From the NCBI RefSeq assembly GCF_937616625.2, contig NC_065577.1:17869501-17933500 (forward strand): a stretch of 64,000 nt of DNA, read 5' to 3'. The notes under the pieces are model-generated. The model searched no databases and had not been told where the DNA came from. It was given only the letters and a program-made list of their open reading frames with translations. The translations under genes were made by a program, and so were the position numbers. This document shows positions 10,956-24,652 of this stretch, piece after piece. Numbering within the stretch: the first letter of the stretch is position 1; each line of letters opens with the position of its first letter. The DNA is from Mercurialis annua. Its lineage: Eukaryota > Streptophyta > Magnoliopsida > Malpighiales > Euphorbiaceae.

Positions 10956-13900
10956 GCAACGTCTGGATTGGTTCCGTAATGTTTTAAACGTGTGACATAA
11001 ATTGCTAAAACGTGAAACGTTTAATTTTGTTTCGAAACGTATTAAATGTTTAGCTTAAATGGCTAAAAAGGTAAAATATTAGAATTTGTTTTGTAACTTT
11101 TAACCGTTTGGCTTAAATCGCTAAAAGGTGAAACATTGAGATTTGTTTCGTAACGTTTTAAACGTTTGGATTAAATCACTAAAAAGGTGAAACGTATGGA
11201 TTTTTTTCGTAACGTTTTAGCGTTTGGATTGATTTTGCATCGTTTTAAACATTTGGGATAAATCGCTAAAAAGTTGAAACGTTTAGATTTGTTTTATAAC
11301 GTATTAAACGTTTGGCTTGAATTGCAAACAACGTGAAACTTTAGGATTTTTTTTGTAACGTTTTAAACGTTTGGCTTAAATCGCTAAAAAAGGGAAACAT
11401 TAGGATTTGTTTTATACGTTTGGATTGGTTTCGTATCGTTTTATTCATTTGGCTTAAATCGCTAAAAAGGTGAAACATTTAGATTTGTTATGTAATGTTT
11501 GTAAATGTCAGGGTTATATTGCTAAAAAGGTGAAACGTTTGGATTTGTTTCATAGCGTTTGTAAACATTTGGCCATCGCTGAAAAAGTGAAACGTTAGGA
11601 TATCTTTCGTAACATTTTAAACGTTTGGCTTAAATTGCTAAAAAGTGAAACATTAGGATTTTTTTCGTAACGTTTTACACGTTTGGCTTAAATTGTTAAA
11701 AAGGTGAAACGTTAGGATTTGTTTCCTAAAATTTTAAATGTTTGGATTGGTTTCGTAACGTATTAAACATTTTACTTAAATCGCTAAAATGGTGAAATAT
11801 TTGGATTTGTTTTGTAAAGTTTGTAATGGTTTGGCTTAAATCACTAAAGAAGTGAATCATTTGGATTTGTTTTGTAACGTTTGTAAACGTTTGGTTTAAA
11901 TTGCTAAAAAGGTGAAACGTTCGGATTTGGTTCTTTACGTATTAAACGTCTGGATTGGTTTTGTACGTTTGGCTTAAATCGCTAAAAATGAAACGTTAGG
12001 ATTCGTTACGTAACGTTTGTAAATGTTTGGCTTAAATCGCTAAAAAGGTGAAACGTCTGGATTTGGATTTGTTTTAAACGTATGGCTTAAATCGCTAAAA
12101 ATGGAACGTTAGGATTCATTATGTAACGTTTGTAAATGTTTGGCTTAAATCGCTAAAAATGTGAAACGTTTGGATTTGTTTTGAAATGTTTTAAACGTTT
12201 TGATTGGGTTCGTAACGTTTTAAACGTGTGGCTTAAATCGCTGAAACGGTGAAACATTTTGATTTGTTTCTTAACATATTAAACTTTTGGATTGGTTTCG
12301 TAACGTTTTAAATTTTTTTCTTAAATTGATAAAAAGGCGACATGTTTGGATTTGTTTCGTAACGTTTGTAAACGTTTAGTTGAAATCGCTAAAAAGGTGA
12401 AACATTTGGATTTGTTTCGTAACGTTTTAAACGTTTGGATTGGTTATCTAATGTTTTAAATGTTGGCTTAAATTGCGAAAAAGGTGAAACGGTTGGATTT
12501 ATTTTGTACCGTTTTAACCGTTTGTATTGGTTTCGTTACGTTTTAAACGTTTGGCTTAAATCGCTAAAAAGGTCTAACGTTTGGATTTGTTGCGTAATGT
12601 TTGTAAATGTTTGTCTTAAATTGCTAAAAAGGTGAAACGTTAGGATTCGTTTCGTAACATATTAAACGTTTGGATAGGTTGCGTATCATTTTAATCATAT
12701 GGCTTAAATCCCTAAAAGGGGTAAACGGTTGGATTTTTTACGTAACGTTTTAAACGATTGGATTGGTTTCGAATCGTTTTAAATGTTTTGAAATGTTTTA
12801 AATGTTTGGCTTAAATCGCTAAGAAGGTGAAGCATTAGAATTTATTTCGTAAAGTTTTAAACCTTAGGATTTTTTTGTTAACGTTTTAAATGTTTGGCTT
12901 AAATCACTAAGAAGGTGAAATGTTAGGATTTGTTTCGTAACCGTTTGGCTTAAATCGCTAAAAAAGTGAAACGTTAGGATTTTTTTGTTAAAGTTTTAAA
13001 TGTTTGGCTTAAATCGCTAAAAAGGTCGAACATTAGTATTTGTTTCGTAACGTTTTAAATGTTGGTCTTAAATCGCTAAAAATGTGAAACGTTTTGATTT
13101 ATTCCGTAACATTTTAAATATAGGGCTTAAATCGCTAAAACGGTGAATTGAAGTATTTGTTTTGTAACGTTTTAACATTTGGATTGATTTCGTAACGTTT
13201 TAAACGGTTTGATTGGTTTGCTAACGTTTTAAACGTTTGGCTTAAATCGCTAAAAAGGTGAAACGTTTGGATTTGTTTCGTAACAATTTAAACGTTTGGA
13301 TTGGTTTCATAACATTTTTAGCGTTTGGCTTAAATAGCTAAAAAGGAAAAACGTTTGGATTTGTTGCGTAACGTTTGGCTTAAATAGCTAAAAAGGTGAA
13401 ACGTTAGGATTTGTTTTGTAACGTTTTTAACGTTTGGATTTGTTGTGTATTGTTTTAAACGTTTAGCTTATATCGCTAAAAAGGTGAAACATTTGGATTT
13501 GTTTTGTAACATTTTAAATGTATGGCTTAAATCGGTAAAAAGAAGAAACCTTTGGTTTTGTTTTGTAACTTATCAAACGTTTGGATTAGTTTCATAACAT
13601 TTTAAACGTTAGGCTTAAATCGCTAAAAAGGTGAAAAATTTTGATTTGTTTCTTAATGTTTGTAAAAGTTTGGCTTAAATCGCTAAAAAGGAGAAACGTT
13701 AGTATTTGTTTCGTAATGTATTAAATGTTTGGATTACTTTCCTAACGTTTTAAACATTTGGCTTAAATCGCTAAAAAGGTGCAAGGTTTGGATTTATTTC
13801 GTAATGTTTTAAACGTTTGGATTGGTTCCGTAACGTTTTAAACGTTTGACATAAATTGCTAACACGTGGAACGTTTAGATTTGTTTAGAAACGTTTTAAA

Positions 13901-16900
13901 AGTTTAGCTTAAATTGCTAAAAAGGTAAAACGTTAGAATTTGCTTTGTAACTTTTAACCGTTTGCCTTAAATCGCTAAAAAGGTGAAATGTTAGGATTTG
14001 TTTCGTAACATTTTAAACGTTTGGATTACATCACTAAAAAGGTGAAACGTATGGATTTGTTTCGTAACTTTTTTGCGTTTGGATTGGTTTTGCCTTGTTT
14101 TAAACATTTGGGTTAAATCGCTAAAAAGTTGAAACGTTTGGATTTCTTTTATAACGTATTAAACGTTGGGCTTGAATTGCAAAAAACATGAAACATTAGG
14201 ATTTTTTTGTAACGTTTTAAACGCTTGGCTTAATTTTCTAAATAGGTGAAACGTTAGGATTTGTTTTATAACGTTGTATACGTTTGGATTGGTTTCGTAT
14301 CATTTTATTCATTTGGCTTAAATCGCTAAAAAGGTGAAACATTTATATTTGTTATATAATGTTTCTAAATGTCTGGGTTAAATTGCTAAAAAGGTGAAAC
14401 ATTTGGATTTGTTTTGTAACGTTTGTAAACATTTGGCCATCGCTAAAAAAGTGAAACATTAGAATTTGTTTGGTTACGTAACGTTTTAAACTTTTGGCTT
14501 AAATCGCTAAAAAGGTGAAACGTTTGGATATCTTTCGTAACATTTTAAACGTTTGGCTTAAATTGCTAAAAAGTGAAACATTAGGATTTTTTTCGTAACG
14601 TTTTACACGTTTGGCTTAAATCGTTAAAAAGGTGAAACGTTAGGATTTGTTTCCTAAAATTTTAAATGTTTGGATTGGATTCGTAAAGTAAAAAACGTTT
14701 GAATTTGCTTCATAACATTTGAAACGTTTGGATTGGTTTCATAACGTTTTAAATGTTTGGCTTAAATTGCTATAAAGGGGAAACGTTTAGATTTGTTTCG
14801 TAATGTTTTACACGTTTGGCTTAAGTCGTTAAAAAGCTGAAACGTTAGGATTTGTTTCTTTTAAAGTTTTAAACGTTTGGCTTAAAACACTAAAAAGGTG
14901 AAACATTAGGATTTTTTTTGGCAACATTTTAAACGTTTGAATTGGTTTCGTAACGCTTTAAATGTTTGACATAAATCGCTAAAAAGGGGAAACGTTTGGA
15001 TTTGTTTTGAAACGTTTTAAATGTTCGGCTTAATTCGCTAAAAAGGTGAAATATTAGGATTTGTTTCGTAATGTTTTAATCGTTTGGATTAAATCGCTAA
15101 AAATGTGAAACGTTAGGATTTGTTTCGTAACGTTTTAAACGTTTGGCATAAATCGCTAAGAAGGTCAAACGTTTGGATTTTTTGCATAACGTCTGTAAAC
15201 GTTTTAAATCGTTAAAAAGGGAAAATTTTAGGATATGTTTTGTAACATTTCAAACGTTTGGATTGGTTTCGTATCGTTTTAAACGTTCGGGTTAAATTGC
15301 TAAAAAGGATAAATATTTGAATTTGTTGTGTTACGTTTGTAAATGTTTGGCTTAAATCGTTAAAAAGGGACACATTACTATATGTTTCATAATGTTTTAA
15401 ACGTTTGGATTGATTTCGTATCGTTTTAAACGTTTTCCTTAAATTGCTAAAAAGGTGAAACTCTTAGATTTGTTTCTTAACGTTTTAACGTTTGGATGGG
15501 TATTGTAACGTTTTAAACATTTAGCTTAAATCGCTAAAAAGGTCAAACGTTTGGATTTATAGCGTATCGTTAGTAAACGTTTGGCTAAAATCGCCAAAAA
15601 TGAGAAACGTTTGGATTTGTTTTGTAACGTTAGTAAAGGTTTGGCTTAAATCACTAATGATGTGAAACATTTGGATTTGTTTTGTAACGTTTGTAAACGT
15701 TTGTCTTAAATCGCTAAAAAGGTGAAACGTTCGGATTTGGTTCTTTACGTATTAAATGTCTGGATTGGTTTTGTAATGTTTTAAACGTTTGGCTTAAATC
15801 GCTAAAAATGGAACGTTTAGATTTGTTACGTAACGTTTGTAAACGTTTGCTTAAATCGCTAAAAATAAGAAACGTTAGGATTTATTTGGAAACGTTTTAA
15901 ACGTTTGGACTGGTTTCGTAATGTTTTAAACGTTTGGCTTAAATCGCTAAAACTGTGAAACATTTTGATTTGTTTCTTAACATATTAAACGTTTTGATTG
16001 GTTTCATAACGTTTTAAATTTTTGGCTTAAATTGAGAAAAAGGCTACACGTTTGGATTTGTTTCGTAACGTTTATAAAAGTTTAGCTGAAATCGCTAAAA
16101 AGGTGAAACATTTGGATTTGTTTCGTAACGTTTTAAACGTTTGGATTGGTTTTCTATATATTTTAAATGTTGGCTTAATTCGCTAAAAAGGTGAAATATT
16201 TGGATTTGTTTTGTACCGTTTTAAACGATTGGATTGGTTTCGTAACGTTTTAAATGTTTGGCTTAAATCACTAAAAAGATCTAACATTTGGATTTGTTGC
16301 ATAATGTTTGTAAACGTTTGGCTTAAATCGCTAAAAAGGTGAGACGTTAGGATTTGTTTCGTAACATATTAAACGTTTGGATAGGTTGCGTATCATTTTA
16401 AACGTTTGGCTTAAATCCCTAAAAGGGGGAAACGTTTGGATTTGTTACGTAACGTTTGTAAACGTTTGCCTTAATTCGCTAAAAATGAGAAACATTAGGA
16501 TTTGTTTTGAAACGTTATAAACGTTTTGGATTGGCTTCATAACGTTTTAAACGTTTGGCTTAAAACGCTGAAATAGTGAAACAATTTGATTTGTTTCTTA
16601 ACATATTAAACGTTTGGATTGGTTTCGTAACGTTTTAAATTTTTGGATTAAATTGATAAAAAAAAGGCGACACGTTTGGATTTGTTTTGTAACGTTTGTA
16701 AACGTTTAGCTGAAATCCCTAAAAGGTGAAACGTTTGGATTTGTTTCATAACGTTTGGATTGGTTTCTAATGTTTTAAATGTTGGCTTAAATCGCTAAAA
16801 AGGTGAAACGTTTGGATTTATTTTATACCGTTTCAAACGTTTGGATTGGTTTCGTAACGTTTTAAATGTTTAGCTTATATCGCTAAAAAGGTCTAACGTT

Positions 16901-19883
16901 TGGATTTGTTGCGTAATGTTTGTAAACGTTAGGCTTAAATCGCTAAAAAGGTGAAACTTTAGGATTTGTTTCGTAACATATTAAACGTTTGAATAGGTTG
17001 CGTATCGTTTTAAACGTTTGGCTTAAATCCCTTAAAGGGGGAAACATTTGGCTTAAATCGCTAAAAATGAGAAATATTTGGTTTTATTTCATAACATTTT
17101 AAACGTTTAGATTGGTTTCGTAACGTTTTAAATGTTTGTATTGGTTTCGTAACGTTTTAAACGTTTGGCGTAAATCCCTAATAAGGGGAAACGTTTGGTT
17201 TTGTTTCGTAACGTTTGTAAGTGTTCAGCTTAAATCGCTAAAAAGGAAAAACGTTTGGATTTGTTTCGTAATGTGTTAAACATTTGACTTTAATCGCTAA
17301 AAAGGTGAAACGTTTGGATTTGTTTCGTAAAGTTTTAAACTTTAGGCTTAAATCTCTAAAAAGGTCAAATGTTAGGATTTGTTTCGTAACGTTTTAAACG
17401 TTTGGCTTAAAACACAAAAAAGGTGAAATATTAGGATTTGATTTATAATATTTTAAACGTTTGGATTAATTTCGCAACGTTTTAAACATTAGACATAAAT
17501 TGTTAAAAGGCGAAACATTTGGATTTGTTTTGAAATGTTTTACGTGTTTGGCTTAAATCGTTAAAAAGGTGAAGCATTATAATTTATTTCGTAAAGTTTT
17601 AACTGTTTGGCTTAATTCACTAAAAAAGTTAAACATTGGGATTTTTTCCGTAACGTTTTAAATGTTTAGCTTAAATCACTAAGAATGTGAAATGTTAGGA
17701 TTTGTTCCGTAACGTTTTAAATGTTTGGATTGGTTTCGTATCATTTGAATCATTTGGTTTAAATTTCTTAAAAGGTGAAACGTTTGGATTTGTTTCGTAA
17801 CGTTTTAAATGTTTGGCTTAAATTTCTAAAAAGTTGAAACGTAAGGATTTTTTTCGTTACATTTTAAATGTCTCGCTTAAATCGCTAAAAATGTCAAACG
17901 TTAGTATTTGTTTCATAATGTTTTAAATGTTTGGCTTAAATCGCTAAAAAGGTGAAACGTTTTGATTTGTTCCGTAACGTATTAAATGTATGACTTAAAT
18001 CGCTAAAACGGTGAATTGAAGTATTTGTTTTGTAACGTTTAAACGTTTGGATTGATTTCTTAACAATTTAAACATTTGACTTAAATTGCTAAAGAGGTTA
18101 AACGTTTGGATTTTTTTGTAACGTTTGTAAATGTTTGGCTTAAATCGCTAAAAAGGTGAAACGTTTGGATTTGTTTCGTAACATTTGTAAACGTTTGGTG
18201 TAAATAGTTAAAAAGGTGAAACGAATGGATTTGTTTCGTAACGTTTTCAACGCCTGGATTGGTTTCGTAATATTTTAAACGTTTGGCTTAAATCGCTAAA
18301 AAGGGGAAACGTTTCAATTTCTTTCGTAAAGTTTCAAAAGTTTGGCATAAATTCCTAAAAAGGGGAAACGTTAGGATTTGTTTCGTAAAGTTATAAACGT
18401 TTGGATTGGTTTCCTAACGTTTTAAACATTTGGCTTACATCGCTAAAAAGGTGAAATATTTCGATTTGTTTTGTAACGTTTGTAAATGTTTGGCTTAAAT
18501 CGCTATAAAGGGGAAACGTTTGGATTTATTTTGTAAACGTTTGGCTTAAATCGCTAAAAAGGTAAAACGTCAAGACTTGTTTCATAGCATTTTAAACGTC
18601 TGGATTGGTTTCATAACATTTTAATTGTTTGGTTTATATCGCTAAAAAGGTGAAACGTTTGGATTTGTTTTGTAACGTTTGGAAACGTTTGGCTTAAATC
18701 GCTAAAAGGAAAAACGTTTAGATTTGTTTCGTAACATTTTAAACGTTTGGATTGGTTTTATAACGTTTTAAATGTTTGGCTTAAATCGCTAAAAAGGGGG
18801 AACGTTTGGATTTGTTTAGTAATGTTTTAAATGTTTGGCTTAAGTCGTTAAAAAGGTGAAACGTTAGAATTTGTTTCGTAAAGTTTTAAACATTTGGCTT
18901 AAAACACTAAAAAGGTCAATAATTAGGATTTTTTTTCTCAACGTTTTAAACGTTTGGATTGGTTTCGTACCGCTTTAAATGTTTGACATAAATCGCTAAA
19001 AAGGGGAAACGTTTGGATTTGTTTTGAAACATTTTAAATGTTTGGCTTAATTCGCTAAGAAGGTGAAACATTAGGATTTGTTTCGTAATGTTTTAATCGT
19101 TTGGATTAAATCGCTAAAAAGGGGAAACGTTGGGATTTGTTTCGTAACGTTTTAAACGTTTGGCTTAACTCGCTAAAAAGGTCAAATGTTTGGATTTTTT
19201 GCATAACGTTTGTAAACGTTTGGCTTAAATCGCTAAAAAGTGAAAATTTTAGGATCTGTTTTGTAACATTTTAAATGTTTGGATTGGTTTCGTATCGTTT
19301 TAAATGTTTGGGTTAAATTGCTAAAAAGGTGAAACATTTGAATTTGTTGTGTAATGTTTGTAAATGTTTGGCTTAAATCGCTAAAAAGGAAAACGTTACT
19401 ATATGTTTCGTAATGTTCTAAACGTTTAGATTGATTTCATATCGTTTTAAACGTTTAGCTTAAATCGCTAAAAAGGTGAAACTTTTGTATTTGTTTCGTA
19501 ACGTTTTAACGTTTGGATTGATATCGTAACGTTATAAACATTTAGCTTAAATCGCTAAAAAGGTCAAACGTTTGGATTTGTAGCGTATCGTTAATAAAAA
19601 TTTGGCTAAAATCGCCAAAAAAGAGAAACGTTTGGATTTGTTTCGTAACGTTTTAAACGTTTGGATTGGTTTCAGAACGTTTTAAACGTTTGGCTAAATC
19701 GCTAAAAAGGTGAAACATTTGAATTTGTTTCGTAATGTTTTAAACGTTAGGCTTAAATCGATAAAAAGCTGAAACGTTAGGATTTGTTTCGTAATGTTTT
19801 AAACGTTTGGTTTAAGACGTTAAAAAGGTAAAACGTTAGGATTTGTTTCGTAACATTTTAAACATTTGGATTGGTTCCGTAAC
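10956..19883. repeat. Satellite array (segment 2, 8.9 kb)
   Basis: The same 30-bp subunit satellite as at 1-2558 and the longest uninterrupted array in the window. Variant landmarks recur collinearly, so long blocks were duplicated. About 10966-11755 aligns with 13820-14690. Blocks near 11917, 12640 and 14725 recur near 15726, 16355 and 18740. No non-satellite sequence is seen inside. Open frames here come from the 30-bp (multiple of 3) period and are not genes. Confidence 0.95.
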
Positions 19884-20299
19884 ATTTTACATGGTTTTCA
19901 AATGAACGTGGTTTTGATTTAAAGGTTTCAGATCATACTTTTTGTTTACTCTGGCATATCTTTGGGTCGGGTTAGACTTGGGTCGCCCGACAAGTGAGAT
20001 TAAGCTTGTAGGTTAATTCACTACTCTAGGATTTTCACTTTGTTTTAAAGTAAGTTATTTAAATATTATGGGATATATTTTCAACGGGAACTCAATTATG
20101 CTTAACTTATTGTTTCACTCTAGTACTACCTTGGATATGGAATGTATAAGTATGGATGTTGTGCTTGGACTTGTACTTTTGTTGTGGTTGAGATGCTAGT
20201 CCTATATGGTGTCTAGTATTCTTAGAGTTAGGGGTTGAATTGATTTTAACTTATGCTTTATTTCTTAGACCGTCGACTTCTCGTGTTTCGGAGTCTAAC
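19884..20299 (+). mobile_element. Family-X LTR, 5'-truncated left part
   Basis: The sequence gggttagacttgggtcgccc and the following ~300 bp match the X LTR at about 47605-47970. Compared with that copy, ~1.5 kb of the 5' part, including the promoter region, is missing. The match stops at the CTAAC target duplication (20295-20299) of the Y LTR and resumes at 31021 (aaggtttaggttgcttgcc). Confidence 0.8.
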
Positions 20300-21212
20300 T
20301 GTAATAACGCGGAAATTTAAGGGATAAAATATAGCCACATGTCTAATATTTTATTAGACGGGAATATGTAAATTAAATTTAAAAATAAATTTAATTTACA
20401 AGTGTCCCTAAATTTTTAATATGGTTGTAGGATTACAAATTTATATTATTAGAATTTAAATTTTATTAACTATATAGTTAACTGTGGTAATATGGATTTA
20501 TAAATTGGGTGCAGAATAATTCATAAGTCCCTAGCGAATATTTTTGGTGCCAATATTCGCGAAATAGTTTAAAAAGGTTATCGTGAAAATTTAATAAAAT
20601 TTGGAAGTAGAAATTTTATCAAGCGCAGTCAATGCGGGCTTAATAAATCAAAAATGAATTATTAAGAATAAAATATAAGTCGGATGAGAACACAAATTAT
20701 ATTTTTATTTTTTTATATTTTATTAGATTTTTTGTAAAATTTTCACGAAATTTAAAAATCATTTCTGTTTGAGCTATGGACGACTAATTAAGAAGTTAGT
20801 ACTAAAATGGACTTTTCATTTAAGTATATATATGATTCAAAAGAATCAAAATGAGGCACAAACCTCATTTTCATTCCTTTTTCAAAAGGAAAGAGCTGCT
20901 AAGCTCTCTGTACAACGGCGACTTAGGTTTTCGAATAGATTTCGACGGTTTCTCGATTCTAACTCCATTTCTTCAACAATTACTCAAGTAATCGAGGTAT
21001 TGAACCCGTATTAAACGTTTGTTTAAATATATTTCAATTTATTTCGAATATATATTCGTTTATAAACGGTTACCGTATCGAATCAAACGTAAACGTATTG
21101 TTTTGACGTTTCGAACGTGAATATGGATAGATTGGAATGTGTATATATGTTAGGGGTAGAAAAACGGGGTTAAAGCACGTCGGAAAGCTCGGGAAATCAA
21201 CTTTCCCGGAGA

Positions 21213-23135
21213 TGGTTCAGCGGGACGTGAGGGTCCGAATCGTATATTTCAATCCAAAATTGGAATTCCAACAATTCGGATCCAGAAATTGATTATATCA
21301 ATAACAAATGGATCGTCGTATCATCTAGTAATCAAAGCACGCATTTAGAAACCGTAAGAAGAATACCTTTGTCGATTCTCCAGTGATTCTTGTAGTCCCG
21401 ATAGTACGGCGACCTCAAGCTCGTCACACGAGTCTGCGTCCGATTGAATCCTCGCCTTGAAGTAATCTGCAAGAGTTTCTCTTGCCGAACAACCCTAAGC
21501 TCAAACTATCGCCTCGATTAAGTCTTTGTTGGGATGTATGAAAAACTTTGTCCAAGCTTTTCTGTTATTGATGACTACTTGAACTCCTTCAAAAATGCTC
21601 TCTTAAGTGTGGTGTGATTAGAATGAGCAAAGGCAACCTCTATTTATAGGGTAGAGCTTTGCTTAAGAATGCAACACCTCACATGCTAGGTGTCACACAC
21701 CAAGCAAAAGTGTTGCCACCATTCGAAACCTCACATGCTAGGTGGCACACACCAAGCATAGGTGTTGCCACCATCTGACACGTCGAATGCTAGGTGTCAC
21801 ACACATAGACATACATGACATCATCACATGACATCATCAAGTGACATCATCACATGAAATCATCGTGACATCATCACATGACATCATCGTGACATCATCA
21901 CATGACATCATCGTGACATCATCACATGACATCATCACATTAACTTGGATAAAATACAATTAGGTGCCTAGTAATTTATAACTCTTACAAATTATTCCCT
22001 AATTGTATTTGTTTTTTCATCTTAGATTAATTTCCGAGATATGTAGTATCTATATGAAATCGATCTCTCGTAAACTCAATCGGTTGCACACCCTATTGTG
22101 TGTGACTAACTAGGTTCACATCTATATGGCAACGAGAGTCATAAGAAACGCCTTTCTTATATTAAATAATTAAATCCAATTCATTATTAATTCTCGTCGA
22201 TCGTGAGTGACGTCTAGCAACATATCACGACCCCCAAATAGATATGAATGTCGATGCATTCTTTATGAACCAATGTTCATAATTACCATACATTCAAAAT
22301 TCCCTTCATCTAAGATTCCGATCTCGACTAGTGTCACGGTTAAGTCAAACACTTCTTGTCTTGATCATATGACCTCATCTCAGTTCATATTCTTGATAAA
22401 TATGACTTCCACTAGAAACAACTTTCTAAGTAAGTCATATACACCTGCGCAGGTTTTATCATCCATCAAGAACAGTTTGAGATAGCATAGAATCTTTTCT
22501 CCGTTCATCCGAAGTGACAAATCCTCTCTTGGTTAAAACCATATCTCCATATACAACTAACTAGAGCCAACACATCCCGCGATCCTAGCTCATGAAAGAT
22601 CTAGGGATAAGGAGTATCAAACTCTAATCACCTATATACAAGATAATGGAACCGCAAGTCAAAGGACATATGTACAATTATGAAATAGATGACATTAAAT
22701 TGACTTTGATGAAATACCATGTTTAAGTCATCTAGCGTCACTTGTTCCACTCACTCAAACCCTTTGAGTGTCCATATGTTTATTCTGATCCCCATCAAGT
22801 AGTATGAGACTCACTGCTTCCTATAATTAGTAACTCTATATTAATCAAGAGAATAAACAAAGGTGACGATCTTTCCGGGATAATGCAATTCCCTTATTCG
22901 TAGGACCCCATCGATCGTGAACGGTTATTTAGATCACTTGTATAATAGAATCTATCACTCATATTCTCAACACCGTAAGAATATATTCTATCACAATGTG
23001 ATAAGGACAATATGCAATAAATAAACACTTAGTTGATGAGGCACTTAGTTCAAATAAAACATATATATCATTGCAAATGGGATTTGTTTATACAAGTATA
23101 AATACTAAATAGCCCTAGGGCACATACTACTAACA
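21213..23135 (-). repeat. 3' LTR of the copia element
   Basis: 1923 bp, in minus orientation starting TGTTAGTAGTATG and ending near ctgaacca. Upstream of a TATA box (complement of ctatttatag, 21640-21649) lie three copies of a ~53-bp minisatellite (starts 21673, 21726, 21778). A short (catgacatcatca)-type array follows at 21812-21941. The 5' LTR has four copies of the former and a longer array of the latter. Confidence 0.9.
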
Positions 23136-23150
23136 ATATCCCACTTGCAC
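23136..23150 (-). other. Copia polypurine tract
   Basis: On the minus strand gtgcaagtgggatat sits between the RNase H stop codon and the 3' LTR start TGTTAG. This is the expected position for second-strand priming. Confidence 0.7.
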
Positions 23151-24028
23151 TAGTGCCATTGGCTACTATATCTAAACCCCATCTTCTCAAGATGTAAATC
23201 TAATTGGCTCTGGGTCATGGGCTTTGTCAGTGGGTCAGCCGTGTTATCGACTGATGCTAGATTTTGGAGAGACACAACTCCCTTTCCAACAGTCTCTCGG
23301 ATGATATGATAACGCCTTTCTATGTGTTTGGATTTCTGGTGAGACCGGGGTTCCATTGCCTGGGCTATAGCACCATTGTTGTCGCAGAAAAGAGGAACCG
23401 CCGACTCAATGGTAGGAACCATACCATGTTCAGAAACAAACTTCTTAATCCAAACAACTTCCTTTGCAGCATCTGATGCCGCAATATACTTGGCTTCTGT
23501 GGTGGAATATGCAGTGGTTTCTTGTTTGGAACTCTTTCTACTCACTGCTCCTCCATTACATGTGCATACGAATCCGGATATAGACTTACGATCGTCTATA
23601 TCTGATTGGAAATCAGAATCTCTAAAGCCGTCTATTTGTAGATCACCTCCTCCATTTGTTAAGATCATATCTTTAGTTCTTCTCAAGTACTTAATGATAT
23701 TCTTAACTGTCATCCAGTGTTCCGAACCTGGATTGGATTGATATCGGCTAGTCAAACTAACCGCATAGGCAATATCCGGCCTAGTACACAACATAGCGCA
23801 CATAAGACTGCCAATTGCCGAAGCATATGGTATCTTTTCCATTTCATCTCTTTCCTCAGATGTCTTTGGAGACATATCCTTTGAAAGGCGAATTCCATGC
23901 CTAACGGGAATCGGTCCTCTCTTAGAATTTTCCATATTGAACTTCTTCAATATCTTTTCTAAGTAGAGCCTTTGGGAGAGACCTATTATGCTCTTAGATC
24001 TATTTCTATAGAGTCTAATACCGAGAAT
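23150..24028 (-). pseudogene. Copia pol: RT C-terminus and RNase H
   Basis: An open frame of 266 codons (23150-23950), plus the preceding codons to the in-frame stop at 24029. It encodes the RT thumb region (IPYASAIGSLMCAM, CTRPDIAYAV, SRYQSNPG) and the RNase H that degrades the RNA of RNA:DNA hybrids. Typical copia RNase H features are visible: the first acidic residue in DSDFQSD, DDRKSISGF, the glutamate in TTEAKYIA, CDNNGAI and RSHQKSKHIERRYHIIRE. The terminal region (DPLTKPM) is present, so the 3' end of pol is complete. The frame is the same as the RT fragment upstream. Confidence 0.92.
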
Positions 24029-24652
24029 TTAAGTTGCTTCTCCGAGGTCTTTCATGGAGAAAGTTTTGGATAACCAAAGCTTTACAGAGGTTAACATACC
24101 GACATCATTTCCTATTAGTAAAATATCATCTACGTACAAGACTAGGAACGTGATTGTGCTCCCACTAACCTTCTTGTAAACACATGGTTCATCTTCGTTT
24201 TTGATAAACTCGTAACTCTTTATGGCTTCATCAAAACTACAATTCCAACTTCTCGAAATTTGCTTCAATTCATATATGGATCGTTTAAGCTTACACACCT
24301 TAGAACCTTCTTCGGATTCAAAACTCTTAGGTTGTTCCATATAGATTTCATCCTCAATATATCCATTAAGGAATGCGGTCTTGACCTCCATTTGCCAAAC
24401 CTCATAATCTAAATGTGCAGCTATGGCAAGAAGAATCTGGATGGACTTAAGCATGGCTACAGGCGAGAAAGTCTCTTCATAATAGAATCCTTGCCTTTGG
24501 CGAAACCCTTTCGCAACAAGCCTAGCTTTAAAAGTCTCAACTTTTCCATCAGCACCAATTTTACACTTGAAGATCCATTTGTTCCCTATTGGTATAATAC
24601 CATCGGGTGGATCGACTAGCTCCCAAACATGGTTACTGTACATGGAATCGTA
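24029..24652 (-). pseudogene. Copia pol: reverse transcriptase (RVT_2), 5'-deleted
   Basis: Encodes most of the copia reverse transcriptase: VWELVDPP, GNKWIFKCK, KARLVAKGFRQ, YYEETFSPVA, QMEVKTAFLNG and the catalytic YVDD in LVLYVDDILLIGND. It ends at an in-frame TAA (24029-24031) within KDLGEAT*ILGI; the frame then continues into the RNase H segment. The N-terminus is fused by deletion to the end of the gag-preintegrase segment (about 24645-24652), so the whole integrase core and the first RT residues are missing. The deletion, rather than the stop, is the main inactivating event. In the family, RT copies genomic RNA into cDNA inside virus-like particles. Confidence 0.92.

Noticed and set aside
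21000..21130. Satellite-like words (taaacgttt, gtttataaacg) in the Y LTR as a possible origin of the satellite
   Set aside because: Only short AT-rich words match. The 30-bp subunit order and ggcttaaatcgct are absent.
21812..21941. CRISPR-like spaced repeats (tgacatcatca array)
   Set aside because: The units are adjacent or slightly degenerate with no unique spacers, and the context is a plant LTR.
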